From: Solenopsis invicta
Taxonomy: Eukaryota > Arthropoda > Insecta > Hymenoptera > Formicidae
Length of the DNA stretch: 64,000 nt
Direction of reading: 5' to 3'
Assembly: GCF_016802725.1 (NCBI RefSeq)
Contig: NC_052679.1
Span: 16,919,635 to 16,983,634, forward strand
The notes under the pieces are model-generated. The model searched no databases. It saw only the letters and a program-made list of their open reading frames with translations, and was not told the origin of the DNA. The stretch's first letter is position 1. Each line of letters begins with the position of its first letter. Shown here piece after piece: positions 52,555 through 64,000 of the stretch. The translations under genes were made by a program, and so were the position numbers.

Positions 52555-55500
52555 GAGTTCGCTCGTTACGTTCGCGTGCTCCTCCGTCGCAAGATTCCCT
52601 TATCTCTCATTCAACCTTATCTCTCATTTATCCAAAGAAGTTTATAAAGCAAAGGTCTGATTAGGGATATAAATTCATTTGGATTGTCAGAGGTTCGTCC
52701 GATTTCATTATCAAAATCATGGAAGCAATAGCATAATAATCGTTACTGGCGTCAATGAAGAAATTTTCCATTTTTATAAACTGTTACCGTTTTACGATTC
52801 CATCCGTTACGATATACATACTGTGCGTATTGGACGAGAACTATTCAATATGCATATCCAAGTAGCGATTGTAAAACAAGTGTTTTAGGATCTATTAGGA
52901 TCTCTACCTAGATATTTAACATAGATGTTATTGCTTAAATCCTTCTTACATCTCTCCATTTTAAGTCAAATGTAAGAGGATGCGATTTAAACTTAAATCT
53001 TCAATTTTTGAATGTGAATATTGGTATTGCCTCTCGAGCATTAAAAAAGATGACTTTGTAATCATCTCTGATTATTCGGTAAAATTAATTTTATTGATTA
53101 TTTATAATACATTACTCATATAATTACATGAGTTTTAATAAATATTAAAAATTTTGCTTATTTGTATATTACAATATGGATCTGGTACATGTAGACATTC
53201 TACTTATGCTAGAAGATTCTCTTTGGGAAAATATTTCGGGACGTAACATTATGTTATAACAATGATATTGTTGATATGCAATAATATATCAGCTCGTTAC
53301 CACAGCATATAATAAAAAAAAAAAAACGCAATTCATTATATCCAGTAGATACTGCGAAAGAAACTGAGCATAAAAACCATCTTGTACTTATCATATCGTC
53401 TAAAAATTTATGCGTTATTCCGGCGATGAGATATGTGCATCTTTTTATTAATAGCTGACACTAAAGTCGATAAGAAGCTTTCGTTACTTACTCGAATTTA
53501 TACTCGTATTTTGCAGCCACAAAATTGCAGTTATGTAATGAATGTCACCACGTGCATTTCGGTATGTAAAAATATAATTTGTAAAAATCACGATTTTGAA
53601 TGGACAAAATGGGTAACATTGTCAATCTTCCAAAGCTTATGCCTATCCGCGATTTGCATCTGATATTCGTTATTCTATAAATTATCATTCATTTTCATCC
53701 ATGAGTTTTACAGACTTTTACAGTGAAAATACTATCTAACGCTTTTGATTTGGTGCTCCAGAGAAATTTAATTCACACAAAGCGATCAGAATAAAATAAT
53801 GATGGGGGGGGGGGAGAATTATTTAGTTACCAATGATGATTTATTAACTGCATATATGTCAAGGGTATAAAGACGAATTCAATATCAGATAGCATAATAT
53901 TGGAGGATTAACAAAAGCGTAAATTTGATATTGTCTTGAAGGGCCAGTCTTTCCAACATTCACCAAACTAATCTTATCATTCTATCTGCATTGTAGCTAA
54001 TGCTATAATCCAGGCAGAGACATAAGAGATTTATTTGCCAAATAAATCACTAGATTTTTTATCCGAGGATGGAATGACTGGCCCTGTGAATTGAATATAG
54101 CATAATGGATAATAATAAGCGGCTTTAATTTCTGTTGCTTTATAAGTAAACATTTTATTAATAAATTAAGTCATTTTAAATAAAACGTCACCGCAATCCG
54201 GGTGATAGCGTGACGTTACTTTCAAATTTTAACAACATATTCAGAATTCTTTTCCAGTGTCAGATTATTACATGAAAATTATATTTGAGTCTAACGCTAT
54301 AGATTTATTTATGTCGATAAATTTACATTTAAATTGGAGTGAAAAAGCTATAAGTCTTTTGCACTTCGTCTTGTACAGTAGCATACGTAAAACTGCCTAT
54401 GTAAAATTTATACTATTTATTGCAACACGAGCATAATATGAAGAGAATCTTAAAATTAAAAAAAAAACCATTTAAGTTTTTGTAGATAGTAGTGTACGAC
54501 TGTAAGAATCTTTCTTTTTTCCATCGAAGCAGTCATCCATTTGTCTTTCTGGAACTATCGTACATTCATTAATACCACACACAAAGCTGGCCATTACATT
54601 GTGATTCACAAATCCCTTCACTGTGGCAAATGCATTCAAACGCATACAGTTTTTCCAAATCGCTTTTTACTTATTCTCGTTACGTCATTCCTCAATCACG
54701 CGATCTTTTTTCAAAATTTACTTTGTTACTTTGCCTTTTATAAACAGCACTCGGTTCTGACATTCGAATATCGGAAAAAAGCATGGATGCTTAAATTGGT
54801 GAACTCACCAAAATCTGAAAAATAGCCAGCGGGATCTTGTCACAATTTTTCAGAATTTGGGCGACCCCAGCGATATAGCGATGTAGGTTTGCAAATTCGG
54901 AATTTAGCGCGATACTCAGCGTCTTATAGTCTTCAAATAAGTCGTAACCTTCATGGAATGATACAATTGTTACGAAAAGCCATACGTCTGCATTTTGTTG
55001 CGCGATATGTTTGTTTTAAGGCCAACATAGGGACAACGTAATTCACTGAGTATCTCGTTAAAAGATTAATCGATAGAATAGAATACGTTAACGAACTTGT
55101 ACAAAGAACAGTAGGATGATTCAAAAAAGAAAGAATTGAATTTCTTTCGGAGAACAGAAGAGGGAACAAAGTCACGAATAGCCAGTCGATGCGAAATTCT
55201 GTATGTAACAGTATATTTCCACGTATTATAAGAAGAAATGAACAATACATAGTAATATGAAACACTTTTGATAGAGAGAGGCACGTTATTGTATCTTACG
55301 AGTGTCAGTAGGTGTCTCGGCTCTATCGGATAATTAATAACAGCCGTGTAATAAATGTATTATATTACTTGTTTCCTTTTCGTTTCTTTTCGCTTCGTCT
55401 TTGCTCTTTTTTTTGTACGATATTTCATTACGAGCCTTTATATCAGAAATATATCACGCAAGCGCGTTTGTACCACGAAAAAAAACGCGCGGTATCACGA

Positions 55501-56897
55501 CTCACGTTTCATTTCTGACAAATTGTATAAAAAAATTTCGAAGCGCCGGTATGGCGATACGTCGCGGAGATAGATAAGAATCCGGGACAAAAGCAACGAG
55601 TAAACGTTTTTTTTCTCCCTTCCGTGAATAAATGCAGCGTGTTACGGAGAGATTTCGCAAGGCAATTATGTAAATAGTTGACGGTGAAGGAGGAGAAGGA
55701 GAAGGAGGAGGAGATACTTAGGGACCTGAGCCGACACACGCCCCCGTTTGATCTATCAATTACGTTCTATAGAAGTAGCGAGGGAGAAATAGAAGAGAAA
55801 GAGAAAAAAAAACATGGAGTACTCAGAGCGTTCTGTAGAACGTAATAAAGATTATATAACGCGGCGGCGATGTCACAGAGACCAGCACAGAGACTGCCGA
55901 TTACTATAAAGATATTAACATGTAACATTTGTATCATAATCATAATAAATACTAATTATCATTATAAGTATATGAATGAGTGGCTGCTCGGAATGCACGT
56001 AGTATGATTCATCGCTGCTCCACTACCGTTTTTCTTTGTCGCGTTTCACGTTTTCTAATGTTGATTCTATTAAGTGTTCTTCCTATATATAAGTTCCGAA
56101 ATATATATACTGGTCAATTGATTGAATCTTATAGTGTCAGCGAATTGTACAAAGATGCATATTATTGTATTTTTGCTCTTTGTTTGTCGACTAGCACCAA
56201 ATGCGACCACGATTCTGATTTTCCAATTTTGAATGCAATCTTTGTAGAAACTTGATACCAAAATAAAACTATTAAATAGTAAAACTGAATACACTGTAAA
56301 TGTTTAATTGATTCGATCGATTTTTGTTATATGAAAAAAAAACTGGTTGATACTTAATAAACCATTTATAATTCCTGATTGTAAAAATCGGATGTGTCGC
56401 ATCCGCGCTAAGCCGAAATAACAAGAGCTTCCATATTTATGACAATTACGTTAATGCGTTTTTCGTGCGCTTATATTTAAGCGATTATTATGTTTAAGCA
56501 ACTTTCATATAATTTCAAAGTGGTGACGACTTTTAATAAACTTTATCTCATTACAACGAATCTATACGTACTTTATTATTTCGACATATATATTTTATAA
56601 AAATCTTGATAATTAAAACAACCTTTGTCCATATAACAGTAGCAAAACTTTGTCAAGAAGACAGTGCTGTTACTAGAAATTATGCCAATTCCTCTAGCTC
56701 GCTAGCAATATTCCTCAAAATATGTATGTCTATATACAATTAATATGTATAATATAATACGAACAAAAAATGAAAAGTAAATGGTTAGTATCTTCATTAA
56801 TAGATTTTTATATATAAATACAATTGTTGACATAAATAAATACTTTTTTTTTTCATATAAAAAATAATTTTATGAGCAAAAGTTGATGTGTTGTACA
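52555..56897. other. Intergenic region between Pgm1 (+) and IMP3 (-)
   Basis: About 4.3 kb without a supported gene; it includes both 3' UTRs. Mostly AT-rich. It contains a 144-bp inverted-repeat element at 53941-54084, a G-run near 53.81 kb, a GA/AGGAGG purine tract at 55.685-55.715 kb and a GC-richer patch at about 55.4-55.9 kb. Open frames up to about 100 codons exist on both strands but have no motifs. Confidence 0.45.
53941..54084. mobile_element. 144-bp MITE
   Basis: GGGCCAGTCTTTCCA (53941-53955) and TGGAATGACTGGCCC (54070-54084) are inverse copies with one mismatch. The interior is AT-rich and non-coding. Confidence 0.6.
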
Positions 56898-57946
56898 TTA
56901 CACTATATCAAAGTCATCCCTCTGTAAGATAAAAATACGTTTATATTTTATATGTATATAAAAATATAATTTAATTGCAATAATGTAGGAAAAGAAAAAC
57001 TAAAGAAATTCTCACCTCGTTGTTGTATTCCAGTACGTGTTTCTTGATAGCAGATGTGTCTACCCATGTTACAAAGTCCTCCAAATTCCTGTAAAATATA
57101 CAATTGCCATTGTTTCATTCATTTCTCCAATATTTGTGATAATGAGTACGATATGAGTGAGGTACAAAATGTGTTACCTCGTTACTAGAAATGCAGGGTC
57201 TTTTATGACTTCTACTCCGACTCGGACATGACCCTGTTCTATCAATTTCGTTGCCATTGGTATTGTCTGGCTCATTTTATTGCGCACCATAACAACTGGA
57301 AGTCTCCGTCTGCAGAAGCAACTGGCTGTTACTTTCTGGGTTTGTGACAAGTCCCATTTTGTGGAGATCAGACCCATCATGTACAGCTTCTCTAGCAGCA
57401 GAGCACTATGCTCGATACGAAAAGGATGGTCAGGCTCAACTTCCTTGATCTTCTTACCCAACTCTCGTATATCACGTGATAGTTTATTGTACCTACAATC
57501 ATGTTGATAAATATTAATATACTTACATTGTACATTTATTTTCAGTTCTCTAATATTTTATTGTAAAGTATATATTGTATTACATTTATTGTATTTTTTT
57601 AGAATTTAGATTTTTGTTATAATACATTAATCCGGGAGACATCCGATATGTTTTTTACCTCCTATCAGCGAGAAAAAGAAATTTTTTCTCATGTTTTTTT
57701 TTTAAATGTTGAATATAAATTTATATAATGGACTCAATTAATAAAATGGATAATTGTTTACAAGAAAATTAGGTAATTATTCTCAGGTTGATTTAATAAT
57801 CCCACTTACACTGTGTAGTCTGATCTTCTCTGAATGCAATAGCGTTTTAAGACCTTAACCTCATGGAGATTGTTGTCTGCCTGCCACGAGAAAAAATCCA
57901 CTTTCTTCAATAACTTTTGCTCATGATACTTGAGTTTTCGCACCAT
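56898..57946 (-). CDS. IMP3: U3 small nucleolar ribonucleoprotein protein IMP3
   Basis: Component of the U3 snoRNP/small-subunit processome (Mpp10 complex) needed for 18S pre-rRNA cleavage; nucleolar. Four minus-strand exons: 57946-57810, 57492-57178, 57088-57016 and 56921-56898. They total 549 nt (182 aa; human 184). The start MVRKLKYHEQKLLKKVDF is typical. Then come an S4-like RNA-binding region (FCRRRLPVVMVRNKMSQT, EQGHVRVGVEVIKDPAF) and the ending YNNE|RDDFDIV. The last coding exon is only 24 nt, giving RDDFDIV and the stop. It is divergent from huntingtin, with 486 bp between the start codons. Confidence 0.95.
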
Positions 57947-58432
57947 TGTGATTGATCACTGCGGAAATCTCTTCACAGAACGATTTTCCAGCTTGAGCTT
58001 TGTTTAAAAGAAATGAAAAGAAATTTCCAAATATCAGGATCGAAGTCACAGCCAGTCACAGCTGATGGCGCGATACTTGTTTTTCCAGACACGTGCAAAG
58101 TGCATTACGTGCAGTCAGTGCCAGTCAGTGCAGTAATCGATTAGCCGACACGAGTCTGCTCATATTATGATTGGAGCTCCCTTTCCTCTTTTCATACACG
58201 CGATCGGAGCGCGCTGTCTGCATCTCGTCTGCACTATCCACGTCCTTGGTTTGTGGCGATGGCGATCTGCCAACATATAGCGATGTAGTTTGTGACGCGC
58301 GTGTCTGTCACGATCTGTCATAGACTCGCAGGTCGCAGGTAGGAAGCAGCAGAATGTCGTTCACCAGCTGCACGGTTATTTGAGGCGGCTCCTCCCGAAG
58401 AAGCCGGTGAAAGTCCACTCTCAGGCTCCGAC
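57947..58432. promoter_or_regulatory. Bidirectional promoter of IMP3 and huntingtin
   Basis: 486 bp between two divergent start codons. GC content is raised at 58.17-58.43 kb. It includes a short direct repeat of GTCACAGCCA/GTCACAGCTG and a run of CAGTCAGTGC copies around 58.11-58.13 kb. Neither gene has another obvious promoter. Confidence 0.5.
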
Positions 58433-61400
58433 ATGGCTCAGCTGAACGGCGTGCTAAAGGCCGTGGAGACGTTGAACGCGTTACGGGAGTCGGACACTCC
58501 GTCAGATTCTGGAGCAAGGTATGTGCGGTAAACATCTCTTTAACAGCGAGAGAAGATTGTTCCTCAGTAAACGCGAATTTCCACACTTGAATAGCAAAAA
58601 GGAGAAGGTGTCGTGCTGCGCGATCATCGTCGAGGGGATATGCTCACCGACCGTCAGACAGAACCCCAAGTTTCCACAGATTCTCAGTGCCACCATCGAA
58701 ACACTACTGGCACTCTGTAACGATGATGAGTCCGACGTCAGGATGGTCGCGGACGAATCTCTCAACAAAATCATAAGGGTAGAATTATATTTTTCTGTTT
58801 ATCGTTAGACCACAGGTTATAGATATTTCATGAAAGCGAGCATAAATCGAGAAACTAAACACTTGAGGATGTATATATTGTAAAATACCTTTTAAGGCAA
58901 TCCATTGGACTAATAGATATATTATTATCATTCTTTACCAGGCGATGGTCGACAGTAACATTGTTAAGATTCAGATAGAACTTTACAATGAAATAAAGAG
59001 AAACGGACCTGCGCGCATTCTGAGGGCTGCACTCTGGAGATTTGGCTTGCTGAGTCACATGATACGTCCTTCGAGGGGTAAAGCTTATGTGTCAAATTTG
59101 ATCCCATGTATAGTGATCATTGCCCATCGGTCAGAGGATACTGTAATAGAAACGTTATCGCAATCGTTACCATTAATTTTTAAAGTATTAGGACCATTTA
59201 TGACAGACAAGGACGTTAAGGTAAGCGTCTCGATATTATCATGATTGTATAGAACTATTGTATTTCCACAAGTTTGGACAAAATTAAATCTTGTTCCAGA
59301 ATTTGCTGAAAGCATTCTTTGAAAATATCTCTTCCTCTCAAGCAGTTTTTCGTAGAACAGCAGCTAACATGATTCTGGTAACTTGTATAAATTGCAGAAA
59401 ACCACAGTTCTTTTTAAATTATGTGTTGGATTATATGTTAGGTACGTGCGTTAAATAATTATGACACGCATAGTACAAAAATATTCATATATTAATGGCG
59501 TTTATCTTGTCAGATATAATAACGTTGGGAAGAAACGCCGAGGATCATTCCTCTACCGTTATTGGCGTTTTTGGATGCCTGAGACTGATTTTACCTTACA
59601 TATGTAAACCTTCGGAGTCCCAAGACGTCGAGACACAACGGATAGATAGCCTCTTACACATTTACGAGTTGTGTTTGCACTACACAAAATGGCATTCCGA
59701 TCACAATGTTATAAATGCAGCTTTAGAGACCTTGGCACAACTTTTAAAAATGCCCCCAAAGCCACTCGTGTCCGTTTTATTGTCTTTGGAAGGTATAACA
59801 CAAAGCAGAATAATATCAAATCAAAATGCATTTGTTCCCTCGCTGGGTCACTTGAGTATTTCTAGCGCGAGTACCACTCACGGTGGAAATTCGGATTCTA
59901 TTTTGAATTTGCATGAACCTGATATTCCGGAGATTACTCCAAACACGGAGTGGATCACAGATACGGAAACGACAGTGCCAGTTGCGTGTAATCCACAAAC
60001 ACAGAATGAATGCACGAGTGACTTGACGGAGACGAAAGAGAAGACATTAGAGAGTTATTGCGAGTTGAAAATTGAAACCACTGACAGTAAGAACGAGCAT
60101 GTAAACTCGTAACTCGCGTAATAATTTTGCATTTTATTAACTTTTGATGTTTTTTAGTTGAAGTCGCGGAAGAAGGCAGCGATGTTGAAAGTGAGATTGA
60201 AAGGTCCGAGAGAGTACCATATCCAAGTCTGCAAAATGAACACTTAAGGGAAGACGATTATTCCGAGGAGATCACTCTCTCGTGCGCTACTCCTAAGAAA
60301 TCCTCTTTGGAGTTTGCATTATATGAAGCGGATGTTGGAAGTTACACGGACTCTGATATGCCCGTCAAGTTTTGCTGTCGTTACCTGGTGTCATCCTTTT
60401 TGTTAGCTGGCAAGCCCGGGCAATTGATATCGGATAAATTGTTTCGCGTTAGCGTAAAGTCTCTTGCTCTGACATGCGTGGGTTACATTCTCAAACTTTA
60501 TCCGCACTTGTTTACAATGACCGTTGCCAGAGAGTCAAGCTGCAATGAGACGAACCAATTGATTGCAGACATCTTGCTATTTGCCAATCACTCAGATCCT
60601 CAGATCAGGGGTAATGTAGCGGTGGTTATTGGAATCTTTTTAAAGTCTATATTTGTTCAATACGGCGGCTCCTTCCAGAACTTTGAAACGGAGTGTTTAA
60701 CTCGGCAAGAACATGGAAATATATCATTGGAGAACATGATAAAGTTACTTTTAAAAGTAAGTTTATATAATCTTTATAAAGGACGACAGTCTTTAACATA
60801 TCCGTCTTGAGAGTTTTTAACTTACGTATGTTTTTTGTCTAATGTACAGGGCCTGAATAACGATTCCGCAACAACTTGTCGCCAAACGTTAGACGCGTTG
60901 AACCTCTGCTTGCCAGAGTTACTAGATTCCATCGACAATGAATACGGTCTTACCATCTTGACTGCGTTGCCAAAACTTATGAAAAATCCATATTTTCTTG
61001 TGAAAGTAAAATTAGCTGATTTATTGAGCAGATTATCGTATATTACAATAGAACACATAACAGGACAATCATTATTTCAAGAGCACTTTATCGATGTTAT
61101 AATAGCGTTACTAGGTGATCAAGACCAAAGGGTGAGACACGCTGCGTCAGATGCGATTGTTAAGTAAGATATATTTTGTAGTTATGCAATTAATTGCATT
61201 TACTCGAATTATAATATTATTTGATTTTTTTTTATTATTTCAGGAGTATTCCGTGTTTATATTTTCGACAACCTCAAGAGGATACTGTTACAAAGAAGGC
61301 TACGCAATACACTCGACAGTTTTTAAGCGCAGTAACATCGAGTATCTCGGAATTGTCATCGTGCCAAGATAAATACAAACCGTTCGTCAACACGTCCATC

Positions 61401-64000
61401 AAGCCCTTTGTATTTCTGAATCATTACAATGGGACGAATTACGATTCTAGTCTAGAATATTCTTTATCTCGCATAGTTAATATCCTAACAGAAATACTGA
61501 CGGTGCATTCTTCAAAATATTTAATATACGGGTGTTGCGAGACCCTCTTCTGTTTGAGCGAGGCTTATCCTACTACAGTTTATGTTAGAGGATGGGATTG
61601 CATTCTACCAAAGACATTGCTAAAAAAATCCAAGAAGAACAATGATCGATCAGATACTAGTGATATTAGTTTCGTGAATGAAATGATTTCTTCTCCAGTA
61701 TGCAGTAGTCTGTTGTCATTGGCGTTGCCGTTGTTAACGTCGTCAACTATAAGCTTAGATTTATCTACGCATAGACACTTAGTCCTCCTCACCGGCAATC
61801 TAGCTTCCGGATTAGCTGTCTGCAACTTCAAAACTGGCGGTGATCCGCTGAAACTTTGGAGTACGTGTAAGGACAAATACATGGAATTATTGTTGACGCA
61901 CATTATGAGAGTCCTCAATATTTTCGTTCACGTCATCGATGAGGTGCAATTAGTGCAGGTGAGCTCCAAGCCCGTATTGCCGTCTTTGTCCACGCAAACG
62001 TTGTCGCCTAGGAAGAAGATCATACCAGAGCAAAAATCAAAGGAGAAAGGAGAAAAGATTAGTGGCTTGAAGAGTGGAAAGGATCAAATGGGAACGTTTA
62101 TTGGTAAACCGCACTACATGAAAATATACGACATCCTGAAGGCGGCGCATTCTAATTATTCAGTCACCCTGCAGCATGAAGCCAGCGAGATGTACGTTTC
62201 TCTGCTGAACGCGATGCTGGACGTTCTTTCGCAGATTCTTGAAATTGCATCGGTCAATGAAGCAGGTAGAATAGCGGAAGAAGTATTATGTTACCTAAAA
62301 ACCACCGTCGTATTGTCACCAACGGCAACGGTTCAATGTGTGCAACAATTGCTGAAGTGCTTATTCAGTACGAACGTATGTGCGCAGTGGAGCGAGCTGG
62401 ACGTGCAAAAAAATGTAGATCGATGCGGTACTCTGCAAGATGAAATCAAAGGTTTTTATAACCAGTGTTTTCAACAACCCGCGAGACAAATGGCGAACAC
62501 GATTAAATGCATTGGAAATAATTGCAGGGGCGAAAACGAGCCGGATAATGGGTAAGTATTATTCCAATATTTCAATAGTATGTTGTGTCGCATTCAGGTT
62601 TACTGATATCTTCTCTTTTGCTTCCAGATGGATAGGATTGCTGCGCAGAAAAAGCGATCGTAAATTTTCGTCGGTATTTAAGACTTTGGCGCGATCTTCA
62701 GATCAGAAAACATCTGTCGCGTCCTTCATCCGGCTCTTTGAACCGATGGTTATAAAATCTCTGAAGCAGTACACTGTCACGAGTAATATCGCGTTGCAGT
62801 GCCAGGTTCTGATGCTGCTAAGTCAACTGGTTCAATTGAAGGTCAATTATTGTCTGCTGGACTCCGACAAGATATTCATTGGATTTGTGTTAAAGCAGTT
62901 TGAATTCATTGAGGAGGGCCATGTGCAACAAACTGAGGATCTCTTGCCGAGAATGTTCAATTTCTTAGTGCACCTGTCGTATGAGAAAAATCACTCGAAG
63001 GTGATAATAGGCATACCGAAGATAATTCAATTATGCGACGGTCTGATGGCGAGCGGGCAGCCGGCGATCTCGCACTGTATACCTGCGCTCGCGCCTGTCA
63101 TCGAGGATATATTTCTTATTCGTAATGGAAGCTCGAGCGTGGTTGAGCAGCGGGAGTTGGAAACTACGAGGGACGTGCTAATAGCTATGCTGCTGCGTTT
63201 GGTGGAGTATCACGAGGTTGTCGAACTTTTGGCGCTGTGTCTGGCCGAGTCCAGATTTAGCGGAGATGGTAACGGCGAGGAGAAATGGCGGAGATGGTCC
63301 AGACTGACGATGGACACTGTGCTTCCGATCCTGGCCGCCGGGAAACTCAGAATAGAATCCGAGACGGCTCACGTCGCGTTGGTAAAACTATTCGCGGCGA
63401 TCTCGCCCACAGTCTTCCGACCGGTGGATCCGCTTCTGAAGATTCTATTCACCGCGTCGATACCCGCGACCGCTCCGATTCTCAAGCTGAAGCGCTGGCT
63501 AGGCATGATCAACGTCGTATTGCTGTCGCTGATCTCCTGCGCAAAGGAGGAAGCAATGCTGGCACGTCTCTCGGATCTCAGCGTATGCGTGTCAGATGTG
63601 TCGCAACTGTGTTCGCCACTTCGGAGCTTCTCTTCCCGTGAATATGCGGATCCGTTGAACGCCTCGAGCGTCCAATCACGCCAAATGTTGCCCGAGCAAG
63701 TATTAGCCAGATTCATATTTAAGGTGATCAATCTTGTGAGCACAAAGGTATTTGGTCTGCTCGGTTTGATAAATCATAAGTCCGCAGATCCCTTCGTCGA
63801 TTTCTCCGATTACACGGCGGACGACAATTACCTCGTTCATCAGTTCGCGTTCTTCCTACAATTGTGCATTCATATGTTCGAGTCTGGCAGTCATTGTAAA
63901 GTAGCGAACGCGACGATGCAGATGATTCAAGGACGCAATGTGTCCGATGAGGAGAAGTTACTCATCGACGATTTGAATTACTTAATGCTCAGCATCGGGA
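58433..64000 (+). CDS. HTT: Huntingtin (5' part; continues past the window)
   Basis: Very large alpha-solenoid HEAT-repeat scaffold involved in vesicle transport and autophagy. Exons: 58433-58518, 58595-58778, 58942-59220, 59300-59441, 59514-60086, 60158-60756, 60850-61163, 61244-62551 and 62628 to beyond 64000, all phase-consistent. The first residues MAQLNGVLKAVETLNALRE match the vertebrate N17 helix in style, and no polyglutamine or polyproline follows. The highly conserved block comes next: ESDVRMVADESLNKIIRAM, IELYNEIKRNG and LRAALWRF, then RRTAAN and HNV..ALE.L.QL. A polar, acidic segment in exon 5-6 (about residues 380-480) is the likely flexible linker. The first intron is 76 nt; a nearer AG would give an implausible 28-nt intron. 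About 1,160 codons are inside the window, roughly a third of a huntingtin. Confidence 0.95.

Noticed and set aside
54541..54825. 94-codon plus-strand frame between Pgm1 and IMP3
   Set aside because: No motif, AT-rich codons, no promoter or splice evidence.
58521..58594. In-frame upstream extension of huntingtin exon 2 (starting MCGKHLF)
   Set aside because: It lies between a good donor (58518) and the acceptor at 58594 that restores the conserved reading from the N17-like exon; an acceptor at 58546 would leave only a 28-nt intron.

Overview
This window is eukaryotic nuclear DNA from an insect. The genes are split by many short AT-rich introns with canonical GT-AG borders. The gene set is animal: huntingtin, SLC38A9, IMP3, phosphoglucomutase, ribulose-phosphate epimerase, SPOUT1 and ATPSCKMT. 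It also includes an ABC transporter of the arthropod-type H subfamily. A short (TTAGG)n-type run lies between two genes. A hymenopteran such as an ant fits the AT-rich background with GC-rich promoters and dense small DNA transposons, but that placement is inference.

Layout. 1-12.9 kb has no gene I can support. It is AT-rich, begins with a 5S-rRNA-like fragment, and holds hairpins and a long-inverted-repeat element (6.8-7.95 kb). 12.99-18.5 kb (+) is a 12-exon ABCH transporter. 19.07-19.89 kb (-) and 21.02-22.23 kb (+) are two small four-pass membrane protein genes facing away from each other. 22.5-24.84 kb (-) is a 7-exon single-pass membrane protein gene that looks like a very divergent alpha-1,4-glycosyltransferase without its DXD. 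25.6-30.1 kb is a patchwork of tandemly duplicated exon/promoter modules, simple repeats and a nested stack of transposons. 30.27-31.38 kb (+) is SPOUT1 (intronless), convergent with RPE (31.58-33.13 kb, -). RPE is divergent from ATPSCKMT (33.64-34.86 kb, +). 35.39-44.94 kb (-) is SLC38A9, whose 4.8-kb intron carries a GC-rich island. 42.2-48 kb is full of related non-autonomous elements. 49.33-52.55 kb (+) is Pgm1. 56.9-57.95 kb (-) is IMP3, head-to-head with huntingtin (58.43 kb to past the window end, +).

Function. Most genes are housekeeping: rRNA processing or modification (IMP3, SPOUT1), sugar phosphate metabolism (RPE, Pgm1), lysosomal amino-acid sensing (SLC38A9) and methylation of the mitochondrial ATP synthase c-subunit (ATPSCKMT). 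They do not form a pathway. What links neighbours is shared divergent promoters. The exon models were built by hand from splice signals and reading-phase continuity. For SLC38A9, Pgm1, RPE, IMP3, the ABC transporter, both four-pass genes and the glycosyltransferase-like gene, the summed exon lengths are multiples of three.

Most unusual: a duplicated promoter/antisense-exon module next to SPOUT1, one copy of which is split by a 1.45-kb transposon that carries three further nested elements. The sister module copies serve as the empty site.
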